From: Ecdyonurus torrentis
Lineage: Eukaryota > Arthropoda > Insecta > Ephemeroptera > Heptageniidae
Reading direction: 5' to 3'
NCBI GenBank assembly: GCA_949318235.1
Contig: OX439133.1
Coordinates: 6,334,020 to 6,398,019 of the forward strand
DNA: 64,000 bases
Shown here: piece by piece, positions 36,417 through 47,372 of the stretch
How positions within the stretch are numbered: position 1 is the first letter of the stretch
How the letters are laid out: every line of letters starts with the position of its first letter
The notes under the pieces: model-generated
Told to the model about the DNA's origin: nothing
The model's database searches: none
The model's input: the letters and a program-made list of their open reading frames with translations, nothing else
Program-made: the position numbers and the translations under genes

Positions 36417-37172
36417 CATGTAAAATAACACCACTATACATACGTACGTATAAAATATATACTACATGTTATTAAGTAAAGAGATAAAGATAAACATATG
36501 TTTTTACATATGATCATAATATTAAAAGTTGTCATGTCACATTAAAGTTCAAAATTAATATAATTTTTATATAAATATAAACCTTAATAACGTACTTATA
36601 TTTTACATTTTTATGTTCATAAAGATCAATATAGTATATAATAATATAGGAGAATAAGCTTTAATTAAAATTTAAGTAATAAGTATTGAGAAGTTATTTA
36701 TAGAAATGTAACGAGCTAACTTTGAAATGCTGTCTAAATTATTTTTCAAGTTTATATTATATGAGTGTTATGGGGGAGGTTTAAATGGGTGTTAATGTTG
36801 TAAAGCGGGTTAGATAAATAAAAAGTGGCGTCTAAAAAAGTGCGCTGGTACTAATTTGTAATTTTTTTTAACATCGTGGAACTCTCCTTTTAGCGTTTTT
36901 TTTTTTTTTTTGCTTTGTTTTGATTTGTTTTGTTTGTTTGTTTGTTTGTTAGTTAGTTTGTCTATTTGTTAATGCTGTATACCAGTGGTGACGTAGCATC
37001 AATCAGAAACGCGCTATAGAAAAAGGCAACAAATCAAGGGACCCAAAATTTAACATTACGCTTATGTGAAAAAAAAAATACGTTTTTGTTTTCTTTTTTT
37101 TTTTCTCTCGTTTTTTTTTTTTTTTTTTTCCAATTTTTGAGAAAACTACTGCATCGACTCCAGAAAAAATTA
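36330..37172. other. AT-rich DNA, no gene seen
   Basis: An A run lies at 36388-36415, a T run at 36899-36911 and TTTG repeats at 36920-36950. Confidence 0.6.
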
Positions 37173-37497
37173 TATAGGGTGTGTGCACATGACGTCATCC
37201 TGAATGCTTTTCGATGCTTTTCTCGAGCAATGAAAAACATTGCTTTTAGCGTAGGACAAACGTAGTATTGGGCTATTTTCTTTTGAAAATTAGCTCTTTT
37301 TTTTTAGTTTATTATTATTTTTCTTGCATACCTGAAAAACAAATTCAACCTGTTAACATCATCAATGCTCTCTAAAATGTTGCAAAGTATTTTTAAACTA
37401 GCAAAATAAGTCATTTTCCCCTACTGGCTCATGTTATTTAGTGCTCACTTATGGCGTCGACTTTAACATGAATGAAAACACCCTATATGAGTTACTA
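37173..37497 (+). mobile_element. TATAGGGTG-family MITE (copy)
   Basis: TATAGGGTGTGTGCACATGA to GAATGAAAACACCCTATA, with perfect inverted tips TATAGGGTG/CACCCTATA. Confidence 0.88.
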
Positions 37498-37550
37498 CAT
37501 AGACACACTTTAACGTGTTTTAACCTATTTATAAAAGTTTCAGCTGCGTT

Positions 37551-37703
37551 TTCCGCCATTCCCCTTACTTCTCTACCTCATCAGTTAATCAGAGTTCAAT
37601 TCAAAATCTTGTGACGTCAGATACGTAATAAGTAACCCGTTAAAATGAAAATAAATACGAAATAAATGTTGTTCTGTCTAATTTATATGAATAATAAGGT
37701 ATG
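37551..37703. mobile_element. Partial copy of the 620-bp palindromic MITE
   Basis: CCTCATCAGTTAATCAGAGT, GTGACGTCAGATACG and TGAAAATAAATACGAAATAA to ATAATAAGGTATG parallel 26610-26810 of the element at 26241-26860. Only one arm is present. Confidence 0.65.
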
Positions 37704-38049
37704 ATGATGATTATTTTAATATTATAAATTATAAATCAAAAGTGTATGAAAAATAATTACTACCTATGTATGGCAGGTACATGAATCCTGTATTTTGCAA
37801 TAGGTACACTTTAATTTGGAACAGGTAGTTATAAACTACAATACCACTCAATATAAGTGAGTCACACCTTTATTGTTGCATATTGCACCTGCATTAGGTA
37901 TTATTGTAGTATAATAATACCTGTGTTCGAGGTTTTATCTACCTATTACATTTTTAATTTTTAATTTTTGTTTTGTTTTTGTTTTTTTGTTTTTGCGTGT
38001 GTTTATTATGCCTTTAAAACTCGCTAACGTTCATAAAGAAACAAAAGTC

Positions 38050-38093
<44 letters not shown>
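38050..38093. repeat. Poly(T) run of about 44 bases
   Basis: Uninterrupted T. Similar runs lie at 1927-1964, 7587-7630, 25541-25577 and 59786-59838; A runs of similar length lie at 24677-24721 and 57882-57913. Confidence 0.97.
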
Positions 38094-38095
<2 letters not shown>

Positions 38096-38632
38096 AATGA
38101 CGTAATGAACAAAAAAAAAACTCACATTCGACCGCATACACGCGGTAAGTAATTTGTATGCAATGGTTGTTTTTATTTTTTAAGTAAAGATGAAAATTTT
38201 TAGCTCTAACTCCCTTTTTCTTCTCCGAGATTATGTAACATACATAACATTCACAGGGACTTGTTACTCTCGCATTTAAACAATGAAAAGTATAAGAATA
38301 AAAAATCAATGTTTGAAGAGATTTCTTTCCCCCATTGTTCGTAATGTTTTATATAACTTTTGTATTGTTGCAGATATATAAGTATTCGTAAAGAGAGAAG
38401 AAAAATAAAGACTTTTTTTTTTTTTTTTTTTTTTTTTGTTAACTTGGAAATTTAAGTCTAAAAAAATAAGAGAAAAGAATTAAAAATATAAATCAAAATA
38501 AAATAAGAAAATTTTATGCAACATTATAATTCCAAACTAAAAATGTGCATTATTTTACTAAAAATAGGAAGCTTTGATTTAACTTTTTTAATGTTGTAAA
38601 CTTGTAAGGGTTAAAAGTAAAACAAATTATAT

Positions 38633-39300
38633 TTAAGGCGGAAAATCAATTACTACGGGATTTGACTACAAAGTTCTGTAAAAAAAAATAAAATCTGAAA
38701 TTTTGCAAAGTAATACATTATAGAATTGAGTATCTTCAAAAGTGTAAAAGCAATTGGGAGGTTTCGATGCTATAGATTTAAAATTATGATTCTTTTCTTA
38801 AGTTTTAGTCCCATAAGAGCCCATGTTAATTTTAATAATTATTGTCACCCTTATCTGATAGTCACGCGTTCTGAAAATTTTATCATACGAATACGTTATA
38901 CACAAATACGTTTTCGGTAGCTGTTACTAACAATTTCCAAATGGCATTATAAAGTTTCGAAGTTTTTTTTTTTTTTTTTAGATTTTGAGATACAATACAC
39001 TCTAAAAATTGGTGCATTACTTTAGTTGTGAAAACTAACTTATTTAAGCTAATCACTTTTGATCTATTATACGAGTAGCTAAAATAATGCATTTTAGCAA
39101 GTTATTAAAATAGCTCATTTAAGTTGTTTTAAGTTATTTTAAGTTAAAATAGCTAATTTTAATAACTTGCTAAAATACATTATTTTAGCTACTCATAATA
39201 ACTTAAAAGTGATTATCTTAAATAAGTTAGTTCTCGTAACTAAAGTAATGCACCAATTTTTAGAGTGTATATGTTTTTTTTAGTGTAGGTACTCCCTTAA
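38633..39300 (+). mobile_element. TTAAGGCGGGAAATC-family MITE split by a nested palindrome (copy 4)
   Basis: It starts TTAAGGCGGAAAATCAATTA, runs through GGTTTCGATGCTATAGATTT and GATAGTCACGCGTTCTG to GATTTTGAGATACAA, is broken at 38996, and resumes after 39269 to end ACTCCCTTAA. Confidence 0.82.
38996..39269. mobile_element. 274-bp palindromic MITE nested in another MITE
   Basis: TACACTCTAAAAATTGGTGC at the left and GCACCAATTTTTAGAGTGTA at the right; the pairing continues through AAAGTAATGCA, GAATAACTTAAAAGTGATTA-like stretches and AATAACTTGCTAAAAT to a short centre near 39132. TA lies at both tips. Confidence 0.9.
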
Positions 39301-40329
39301 CATTTGAACGTTGAGAAGTAAAAAAAAACAAATGAGTGTATGTAAAGTAAGAATAGATAATTTTTTTTTAGTATATATTATAAAATAACAAGAGAGTACA
39401 TATCTGTTTTCGAAGTATATTTCCTATATGACAACACATTAAGCACTATAATATAAACGATGGTGACTTTGATAATATAAATAACAATACATAATATTAA
39501 ACACATAAAGTTATTTCAATTAGAGTACAAAAGACGTTAAATAAGATGACCAATATTATATACATATGTATATATATAGTATACTGATTATGTATGTACA
39601 AGGGAGAAATAATAAGGAAGTTATTATAATAGATAGAATGCATCATGTTGAGATTGAAATTACTTTAATTTATATCATCTCTATACAGTATACTCATTAA
39701 AATTATCATTATCCTTTTAATATATTATTATGATATAGCAGCTGTTGCATTTGATATTATAATATAATATACATGACTGGAAATTTAAGTATTATATATT
39801 ATATGTATATTATATGGTAATGCAATCACAGTATGATGAGAGTGTATATTGTGTAGCTCAATGAAGTGCTGGAAAAAAATTTAAAAGTTAGTCAAGTCGC
39901 AGTTTATTTATTTATTTATTTATTTTTATTTTATTTTTTTCATGCTAAGCAAAAAAATACCGAGAATAAGTTAATCATATCATAACTTTTTGAATTCTAG
40001 CAAGTTATAGATATATTTTGAGTGTCCCGAAAAAAATTGAAATAGAAAAAAATTCAAAAATAAAATGTAAATATATAATAAAACTTAAACTTATTAAGGG
40101 TGTGCCAAAACAACATAAGGTCCATACTAATAATATTATTACAATTTTATTTCTGTACATACTTTGGCACTAATTGCTCCATTGGAATAAAATTTACACC
40201 AATAGTATAAAAAAAAAAAAAAAACGCGATGCGATGAAATAAAAAAAATTGAAGAATACTAACAATATGGAAAATATTATTTAGCAATATAAAGCACTTT
40301 TTAAATTAAAATTCGCTTTTAAATTAAAG

Positions 40330-40365
<36 letters not shown>

Positions 40366-41732
40366 TTTAAAAATAAATACGGTTTTTACAATTATTTGAA
40401 TCAAAAAAATCTAAAAATAACATAGTTTCATCTATATTATAACGACTATTAAGTATTAACGCACTTTTTACGTAAATGTGGAAATTTTTATCAATGTAAT
40501 GTTCTAAATATAAGTGAGTAGTATTAGAGTAAATTTCATCAATTTTTTAAGTTACGATCAAAATATTCTAATAAAGTGTATTTTTATTATTATTTTTTTT
40601 TATCATTGATTCGTTAGTGATATTTTAAACAAACTGATGGCAGATTTGCTCTACTTTGCAGTGATATAATATGTCCTCCTTTCATAAATAATTTAGTCTT
40701 AATTTTATATGTTTTTTAGCTGTTCTACAATAAACATACAAAATTTTCACTTTTAAGTATGTTTTTTTAAATAATCCACTATATAAATAAACTATGATAT
40801 TTACAAATTAAATAGAATTTTATTGTTTTAGTCAATATGTTCTATCTTGCAGACAGTTGTATTTATTTACATTTTAAATAAACAATAAAATAATTTATAT
40901 ATATTACGATCTTGTATATCATGATATTATAGTAAATATTATTTTCATGTCGCGCAGCATCGATATAAATAAAAAGAAACGTATGGCAAGGTTACTCATC
41001 ATTACACGGGAAAAACATGAAATAGAATCGATTTTTTTTTCAATGTTTCAAAAAATTTAATCTGTTGAATTTTATCTACAGAAAAAAAAAAACGCATCAA
41101 AAATAAAAAAATTTCAACTTTGGCTATTCTTTCTTTTTTTTTATTTTTATTATTATTTTTTACTATTTTTATTTAAATATTTTTAACGTCATATTGTATT
41201 TTTTCAAACAAGCTTTGCAAACTGAAAATTGGAATAATTTTTAGCAACACATCAGTTTATTTTCAGAATTTTCATCATCATCATTCATCATCATTCATCA
41301 TCATCAGAATTTTCAAGTGGACCTTGTTTATGGGTGAATTTTTTATTTTTTATGTGTATATAAATTGACAGTAATATTTTAAATTAATTTATCAGAACAT
41401 TATAATAGAGTATTGAATCATATATATTATTTAAGAAATCAGTACAGAAATACCTGCTTGAAAATATGTTTTACAGTGTATCTGATTATTTAGTAGTTAA
41501 TAATGTCAAATATAATTGATATTAAATATGATATAAATTGCTATATATTTGATTGTATTTTGTTGTATGTATGATGTGTTTTGACTTGACTTGTTCTAAT
41601 CTGTAAAGACATGAAACGTAATAAAATCTTATATCTTATATATATCGATGAAAAAAGATTAGGGTCTATTAATTTCTTATATCCTTAGACCATTAGCGTG
41701 TTTATTATTTTTATTCACTTTAATGAAATACT
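39301..41732. other. 2.4 kb of AT-rich DNA, no gene seen
   Basis: It contains a (TTTA) patch at 39901-39925, a (GA) tract at 40333-40361 and an ATCATTC repeat at 41275-41302. This is the longest structure-poor stretch in the window. Confidence 0.6.
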
Positions 41733-42072
41733 TTAAGGATTGTATTCAGATGGCTTGTATCTCAAAATCTAAAAAGAAAACTTCGAAATTTTATGATGCC
41801 AATTGAAAGTTAATAGTAACAGCTACCTATGATAAAATTTTCAGAACCCGTGACCATCAGATAAGAGAGAAATTAATTATTGAAATTAACATGGGCTCTT
41901 ATGGGACTAAAACTTCAAAAAATCATAATTAAAAATCTAGCATGGTGACCCCCCAAAATTTTTACATTTTTGAAGATACCTAATCCTAATGTATCACTGT
42001 GCAAAATTTCAGATTTTTCTGTCTTTACAATTTTTTTAGTCAAATCCCGCAGTAGCTGATTTCCCGCCTTAA
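41733..42072 (-). mobile_element. MITE, family TTAAGGCGGGAAATC (copy 5)
   Basis: Starts TTAAGGATTGTATTCAGATG and ends CAGTAGCTGATTTCCCGCCTTAA. This is the best-preserved copy, useful as a family reference: it has intact tips, CATGGTGACCCCCCAAAATT and AGTTAATAGTAACAGCTACC. Confidence 0.88.
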
Positions 42073-42377
42073 AGAGAGACACACTTTACGTAATTTTAGA
42101 CAATAGAATTATAAAAAATCCCAAATAAAGTCCATTTTCGCGATATATGAATCATACAAAACATAATCATACGTATATAATATAAACCTTATGTATAATT
42201 TAAATAAACCAAATCATATTTTTTTGCAAAGGCGAGGTTTAAGCCTGTCTATAGCCCACTCTTACACCTAAACATAATAATAAATAATGCATTTTGTACA
42301 AAATCAGCAGAACCAAATAAAATTTCAAATGATACACTTAGAAAAGTACATTCAAATAGGAATTACAGTATACATAC

Positions 42378-42698
42378 TATAGGGTGGTTTCATTCGTGTT
42401 AAAGTCGACGTCATAAGTGAGTACTAAATAACATTGGTCGGTATAGGAAAATGAAACATTTTGCCAGTTTAAAAATATTTCACGATTTTTTTGAGAGCAT
42501 TGATGTGGTTAACAGGTTGAATTAGTACCTCAAGTATGCAAGAAAAATAATAATAACCAAAAAAATAACTAATTTCCAAAGAAAATAGCCAAAAACTACC
42601 TTTGCCCTATACAATGAGCAATGTTATTCATTACTCAAGATGAGCATCAAAAAGCACTCAGAATGACGTCATGCGCACACACCCTATAGTTCATTTTC
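42378..42698 (-). mobile_element. TATAGGGTG-family MITE (copy, left member of an inverted pair)
   Basis: TATAGGGTGGTTTCATTCGTG to ATGCGCACACACCCTATAG. It faces the copy at 42789-43099 across 90 bases. Confidence 0.88.
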
Positions 42699-42788
42699 AG
42701 CAACATTTATTCATTAAAACATCATAATGATATAATTTAAATTATATAGTTAATTTAGTAAAACATATATGCATTTTTTTTTCAATGC

Positions 42789-43099
42789 TATAGGGTGTTT
42801 ACGCATGACGTCATTCTGAGTGCTTTTCGATGCTCTCCTTGAGCAATGAATAACATTGCTCAGCATAGGACAAACGTAGCTTTTGCCTATTTTCATTGGA
42901 AAATTGATTATTTTTTGGTCATTATTATTTTTCTTGCATACTTGAGGTACTAATTCAACCTGTTAACAGCATCAATGCTCTCAAAAAAAAATTGCGAAGT
43001 ATTTTTAAACTGGCAAAATGTACCATTTTCCTATACCGGCTAATGTTATTTAGTACTCACTTATGACGTCAACTTTAACATGAATGAAACCACCCTATA
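42789..43099 (+). mobile_element. TATAGGGTG-family MITE (copy, right member of an inverted pair)
   Basis: TATAGGGTGTTTACGCATGA to CATGAATGAAACCACCCTATA. It is close in sequence to the inverted neighbour. Confidence 0.88.
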
Positions 43100-43301
43100 T
43101 GCTATACAGTAAACATGAGTGCTACAGTACATAAATTGCGTAATTTATTGTTCGCAATTCTGAAAAAAAAATGTTGAAGTACAAAAAAAAAAAAAAAAAT
43201 GTTATGTTATGTTATGTTATGAAAAAAAAAACTTTTTTTTTTCAGTGCAGCAGAGAATGTAAATATTTTTATCTACAGATTGATTGTTGCTTCCGTCGTC
43301 T

Positions 43302-43337
<36 letters not shown>

Positions 43338-43790
43338 CAACTCTGAGTGTTTATCACACTTCAATCTATAGTTGTGACATAGAGGGTGATGTGTCGTGAT
43401 AATGTTTTTCCAAGAATATTTTACACATTTCTAATAATTTTACTATCATATATAATAATAATGATTATTTTTATATAATAACTGAAACATTTTAAAAATA
43501 AGAGAAATTAAATAATAATAAATAAAATCAATAAAAATAAATACGAACATAAATAAATAATAAAAATATACTTCCTCATATTAACGAATAATGAGTCAGT
43601 TCAAAACAATGCCACATCTATTTAGCTTCGTTAAAACACAACTATAAATAGATTGTAAACTGCATTGTATATTATACTGTATAATAAACACAATGATATA
43701 TGAAATACGATACTTATTGAAGAAGAAAAAATAATAATAATAATAACACATTGCAATGCCGATGAACTCAAAAAATTAATGTCTTTTACT

Positions 43791-43910
43791 AATGCTGTTC
43801 GTAAACCCTGTTCTTTGCTCCTAAAATGACGATCAGCTATGGTTAATCAAATGGAATGCGCATTTTTTCGTGCAAGAGAAAAGGGTTTACGAATAGCATT
43901 AATGTGTACA
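43791..43910. mobile_element. 120-bp foldback element
   Basis: AATGCTGTTCGTAAACCCTG at the left pairs with AAGGGTTTACGAATAGCATT at the right. Confidence 0.65.
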
Positions 43911-43953
43911 CACTATTATGATAAATTATTTTACACGCTAAATTTTGCAATGT

Positions 43954-44246
43954 TATAGGATGTGTTCGCATGACGTCATTCTGAATGCTTTTCAATGCTC
44001 TTCTTGAGCAATAAAATAACATTGCTCAGCAAGACAAACGTAGTTTTTGGCTATTTTCTTTGAAAAATTAGCTATTTTTTGGTTATTATTCTTTTTGTTG
44101 CATACTTGAAACACTAACAGCATTAATGCTCTCAAAAATATTGCAGTGTTTTTAAACTGGTAAAATGAATTATTTTCCTATGCCGCCCATGTTATTGAGT
44201 GATCCAACATGGCGTCGACTTTAACATGAATGCATAGTACCCTATA
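43954..44246 (+). mobile_element. TATAGGGTG-family MITE (copy)
   Basis: TATAGGATGTGTTCGCATGA to GAATGCATAGTACCCTATA. Standard interior. Confidence 0.86.
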
Positions 44247-44310
44247 CTGGTCCATGTTATTTAGTGCTCACAAATGGCGTCGACTTTTACGTGAATGCAA
44301 ACACCCTATA
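44247..44310 (+). repeat. Extra right-end fragment of the TATAGGGTG MITE
   Basis: GGTCCATGTTATTTAGTGCT to GCAAACACCCTATA repeats the last 64 bases of a family member directly after the full copy, with different sequence variants, as if from another copy. Confidence 0.75.
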
Positions 44311-44667
44311 TTATAGTACATACGCTAAAGCTTAGGAATAGTGCTCATGTACCACTACGACTCATCATACATTATTGCATTTTGTAGAGTTAACTCACTA
44401 AACATATGTTTTCTGAGTATAGAAAATGTAAAATATCGTTTTTGAAATTTCCAGAACATTTCAAGTGCGATGCTCGCTATTATAAAAATGACATCACGTA
44501 TACATGATATAGTGTTGTTTTCGCTGACGTTATCACTATAGTAAAAAATACGATGATTTGGAAGAATAGAAATGTATTGAGTAAAATTTGATAAACATTG
44601 ATTTTCCAGTTTATAATAAGGGTTAGGCTATACAATTGTGGAATTTTACATATGAGTGCTGAACAAT

Positions 44668-44863
44668 TTAAGTATTATTCCCATGACGCGTAAATTTGAC
44701 TAGCGTTGACGGATAAACAATTGTTGGAACAATGTAAACAAATGGAGCCGTTCACATGTAATTTTCAAAAACAATGTGAACGGCTCCATTTGTTTACATT
44801 GTTCCAACTTTTGTTTATTCGTCGACGCGTGTCAAATTTACGCGTCATGTGAATAATACTTAA
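44668..44863. mobile_element. 196-bp palindromic MITE with TTAA tips
   Basis: TTAAGTATTATTCCCATGAC at the left and GTGAATAATACTTAA at the right. The pairing continues through ACGCGTAAATTTGAC and GTTGGAACAATGTAAACAAA to CCGTTCACAT at the centre. Confidence 0.88.
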
Positions 44864-44990
44864 CCTCGTAAGATATATCCACCCCTCCCCCCTAAAAAAA
44901 TTAATCAAAATTTTGAGATGGCCATTGTAGATGCCCATTCAAAAATTTCTCGGGATATGGCCATAGTTTTTAGATACTTCCCATCTTTGC

Positions 44991-45005
44991 CCCCCCCCCC
45001 CCCCC
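44991..45005. repeat. Poly(C) run
   Basis: About 15 C in a row in otherwise AT-rich DNA. Similar C or G runs lie at 3691-3709 and 7982-8011. Confidence 0.9.
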
Positions 45006-45127
45006 TTTAACTTTTTGTGTGTGGGCTCTTCATGTCCCACTAAACCTACAGTGAAAGTTTCAGTTTGTTACTAATTTTGTTAAGGTGGTGAAACAGTCTT
45101 AAAATAGTGTTTTTGGAAAAATTCTAC

Positions 45128-45468
45128 TTAAGGGAGTAGGGTACCGACCTTATATCTCAAAAACAAGAGCGTCTTTTGGGTCTAAATTTGGTGTCATTGT
45201 GTAGCTAAGGGTCACACCTACCCGTGATAAAAATTTCATGATGTTTGACCTTCCCAAAAAAAAAAGAAAAAAAAATTGAAATTAACATTGGGTCTTATGG
45301 GCTTAAAATTTCCAAAAACTCATATAAAATTAATTTGCACTGTGACCCCCCAAAAATTTTATATATTTGAAATTGTCTCTAGCTGAAGTATCATTGTGCA
45401 AAATTCCAGATTTTTTTGACGAGAAAAGTTTGAATCTAATGGCCGACGTCGGTCCCCTACTCCCTTAA
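45128..45468 (-). mobile_element. MITE, family TTAAGGGAGTAGGGGACCG (copy 2)
   Basis: TTAAGGGAGTAGGGTACCGA to CGTCGGTCCCCTACTCCCTTAA, the reverse orientation of 16834-17156. The shared interior includes GTGTCATTGTGTAGCTAAGG and GTGACCCCCCAAAAATTT. Confidence 0.88.
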
Positions 45469-45780
45469 TGTACCAATTTCCTTATGTTCACCCTTCAGCC
45501 ACCTTACTTATTATGCACTTTTCTACAGGAGCGGTACAGAGAAAACCACCCAATATAATCAAAGTGAGAGAAAATTAGTGACGTGGTTTAAAACAGAGAT
45601 AGATAGGACGTACTGTATACAGTCAGTATCTACCACAATAGTATATCCGCATATTTTCTAATCTAAAGCCACTAGACCCAACTAACCATATGTTGAGTTA
45701 TAATAATAATATACTACACGATACACATTATTATTTAATTAATTTACATTATAATAACTAGATGCAACTAAAACAACAGA

Positions 45781-46022
45781 TGAGGTCATATATAATGCGC
45801 TTGGATGCCATACTGGAGAAATGAATGACATTGACAAAATTCGTTTTTGAATATTTTTTTAGTAAATCAGTTAGTTTTTAGTCATTATTATTTTTCTCAC
45901 ATACTTGAGATACTAATTCAACTTATATTAACGGCATCAATGTTCTATAAAAAATGCCTATATCGGCCCATGTATTGAGTAATCCAACATGGCGGTGACT
46001 TTAATATAAATGCATACACCAT
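45781..46022 (+). mobile_element. TATAGGGTG-family MITE, shortened copy
   Basis: TGAGGTCATATATAATGCGC, ATACTTGAGATACTAATTCAAC and AATCCAACATGGCGGTGACT follow family order. The left tip is missing. Confidence 0.72.
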
Positions 46023-46065
46023 TTACCACACGCGCACATTATGTTAAATATTATATTAAAAAATA

Positions 46066-46290
46066 ATGAATCAAGCTAAATTTATACTTTATCAACTTTC
46101 AATCAGAAAAATGGCTTCGATGCTTTTAACTTTAGTCTACATGTTCCAGTTCGTAAATGCATTATTCATTATTCAATCAATTCTAATCCATAAACACTTA
46201 CTCAATTGTAAGTGCATTACCTGCATGGCTATCTGTTATAACATAATTCAATGCAATCAGATAAATTCGAAACAAAATAAAATTTATTAA
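46066..46290 (+). other. Open frame with signal-peptide-like N-terminus and cysteines, doubtful
   Basis: From an inner ATG the frame reads MASMLLTLVYMFQFVNALFI and ends with a CKCITCMAIC-type cluster and a stop. A short hydrophobic start with an A-type cleavage site, followed by cysteines, is what a small secreted peptide would look like. AT-rich DNA makes such frames by chance, and no promoter, splice site or family match supports it. Confidence 0.12.
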
Positions 46291-46687
46291 TTATTTTATT
46301 AAAATTATTATATTAACAAATTATATTTAAAAAAAATTATTAATATGGTAATTATATTTTTAATGGCAATTAGTTTTATTGCTTATTTTAATATATTTTG
46401 TTCATTTTTATATTTTTTTCTCACTTTTTTTAGCCATGTAATTTTACAATATTTAATTTAACTTTTTTTAAATTGTTGATATTATTAATCAATATTGATA
46501 TTATTATTTTTAGCCATATCACTGACACTGTCTCAGTACTTTTAGTTATCAACTATTCATGTACTGCATAAAACATACATATACAATCATACAATTAAAA
46601 TACTTGCGACGTTCAAAGAATCACGTATACGTACATGCATACATGTTGCATTTATAACAAATGTCTATCACGTCTTTCATTCGCTTC

Positions 46688-46804
<117 letters not shown>

Positions 46805-46888
46805 GAATGAGTTAAGCAATGAGAAAGAATGAAAGATCTTTGTCTCATAATATTGCATATCGATGGTGTAGCATTAATTACATATAGT

Positions 46889-46943
46889 TTTGTTCTGCAA
46901 AGTGAGGCTAAAAAAAAAAAAAAAAAATAGACACATTGATCTC

Positions 46944-46977
<34 letters not shown>

Positions 46978-47100
46978 AGCCGATAAAACTGAGTCACTAA
47001 CATAACAATAATAATCATATGAAGCTTTTTTTCTTCTTTTTTTCTTTCTTTTTTTAAAGTTCTATTTTATTCTTATCAGGTGTAAACAAAGAAATAATAG
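46889..47100 (+). repeat. Dispersed repeat, GATAAAAG/AGTTCTAAACGAAGA family (fragment)
   Basis: TGTTCTGCAAAGTGAGGCT, GAGCCGATAAAACTGAGTC and TTATTCTTATCAGG match 8067-8346 in order. It is stretched by T runs. Confidence 0.5.
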
Positions 47101-47223
47101 TGCATTCACATATTCTTAAATTTGTTATAACTTTGCGTAGCAAATTTTTTTAGCATTGTTTTCAATGGGAATATTACGATTCAAGCATTTTTAAAGTGGA
47201 AAAATGCAACCACCCTTTATTAC

Positions 47224-47231
47224 CTTACACA
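47224..47231. repeat. Left target-site duplication of the 3.8-kb hAT element (CTTACACA)
   Basis: Exact match to 51015-51022, immediately outside the CAGGGCCGGC end. Confidence 0.88.
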
Positions 47232-47372
47232 CAGGGCCGGCTTTACATAAGGCCTTAGGTTGAGATTCCGGCCCGGGCTTCTGACTTTGCGGGCCTTTTG
47301 GCTCGCTCTTCAATTAAAAAAAAAATTAAAAAAAAAAAAAACAAAAAAAAAATTAAAAAAAAAGAAAGGAAA

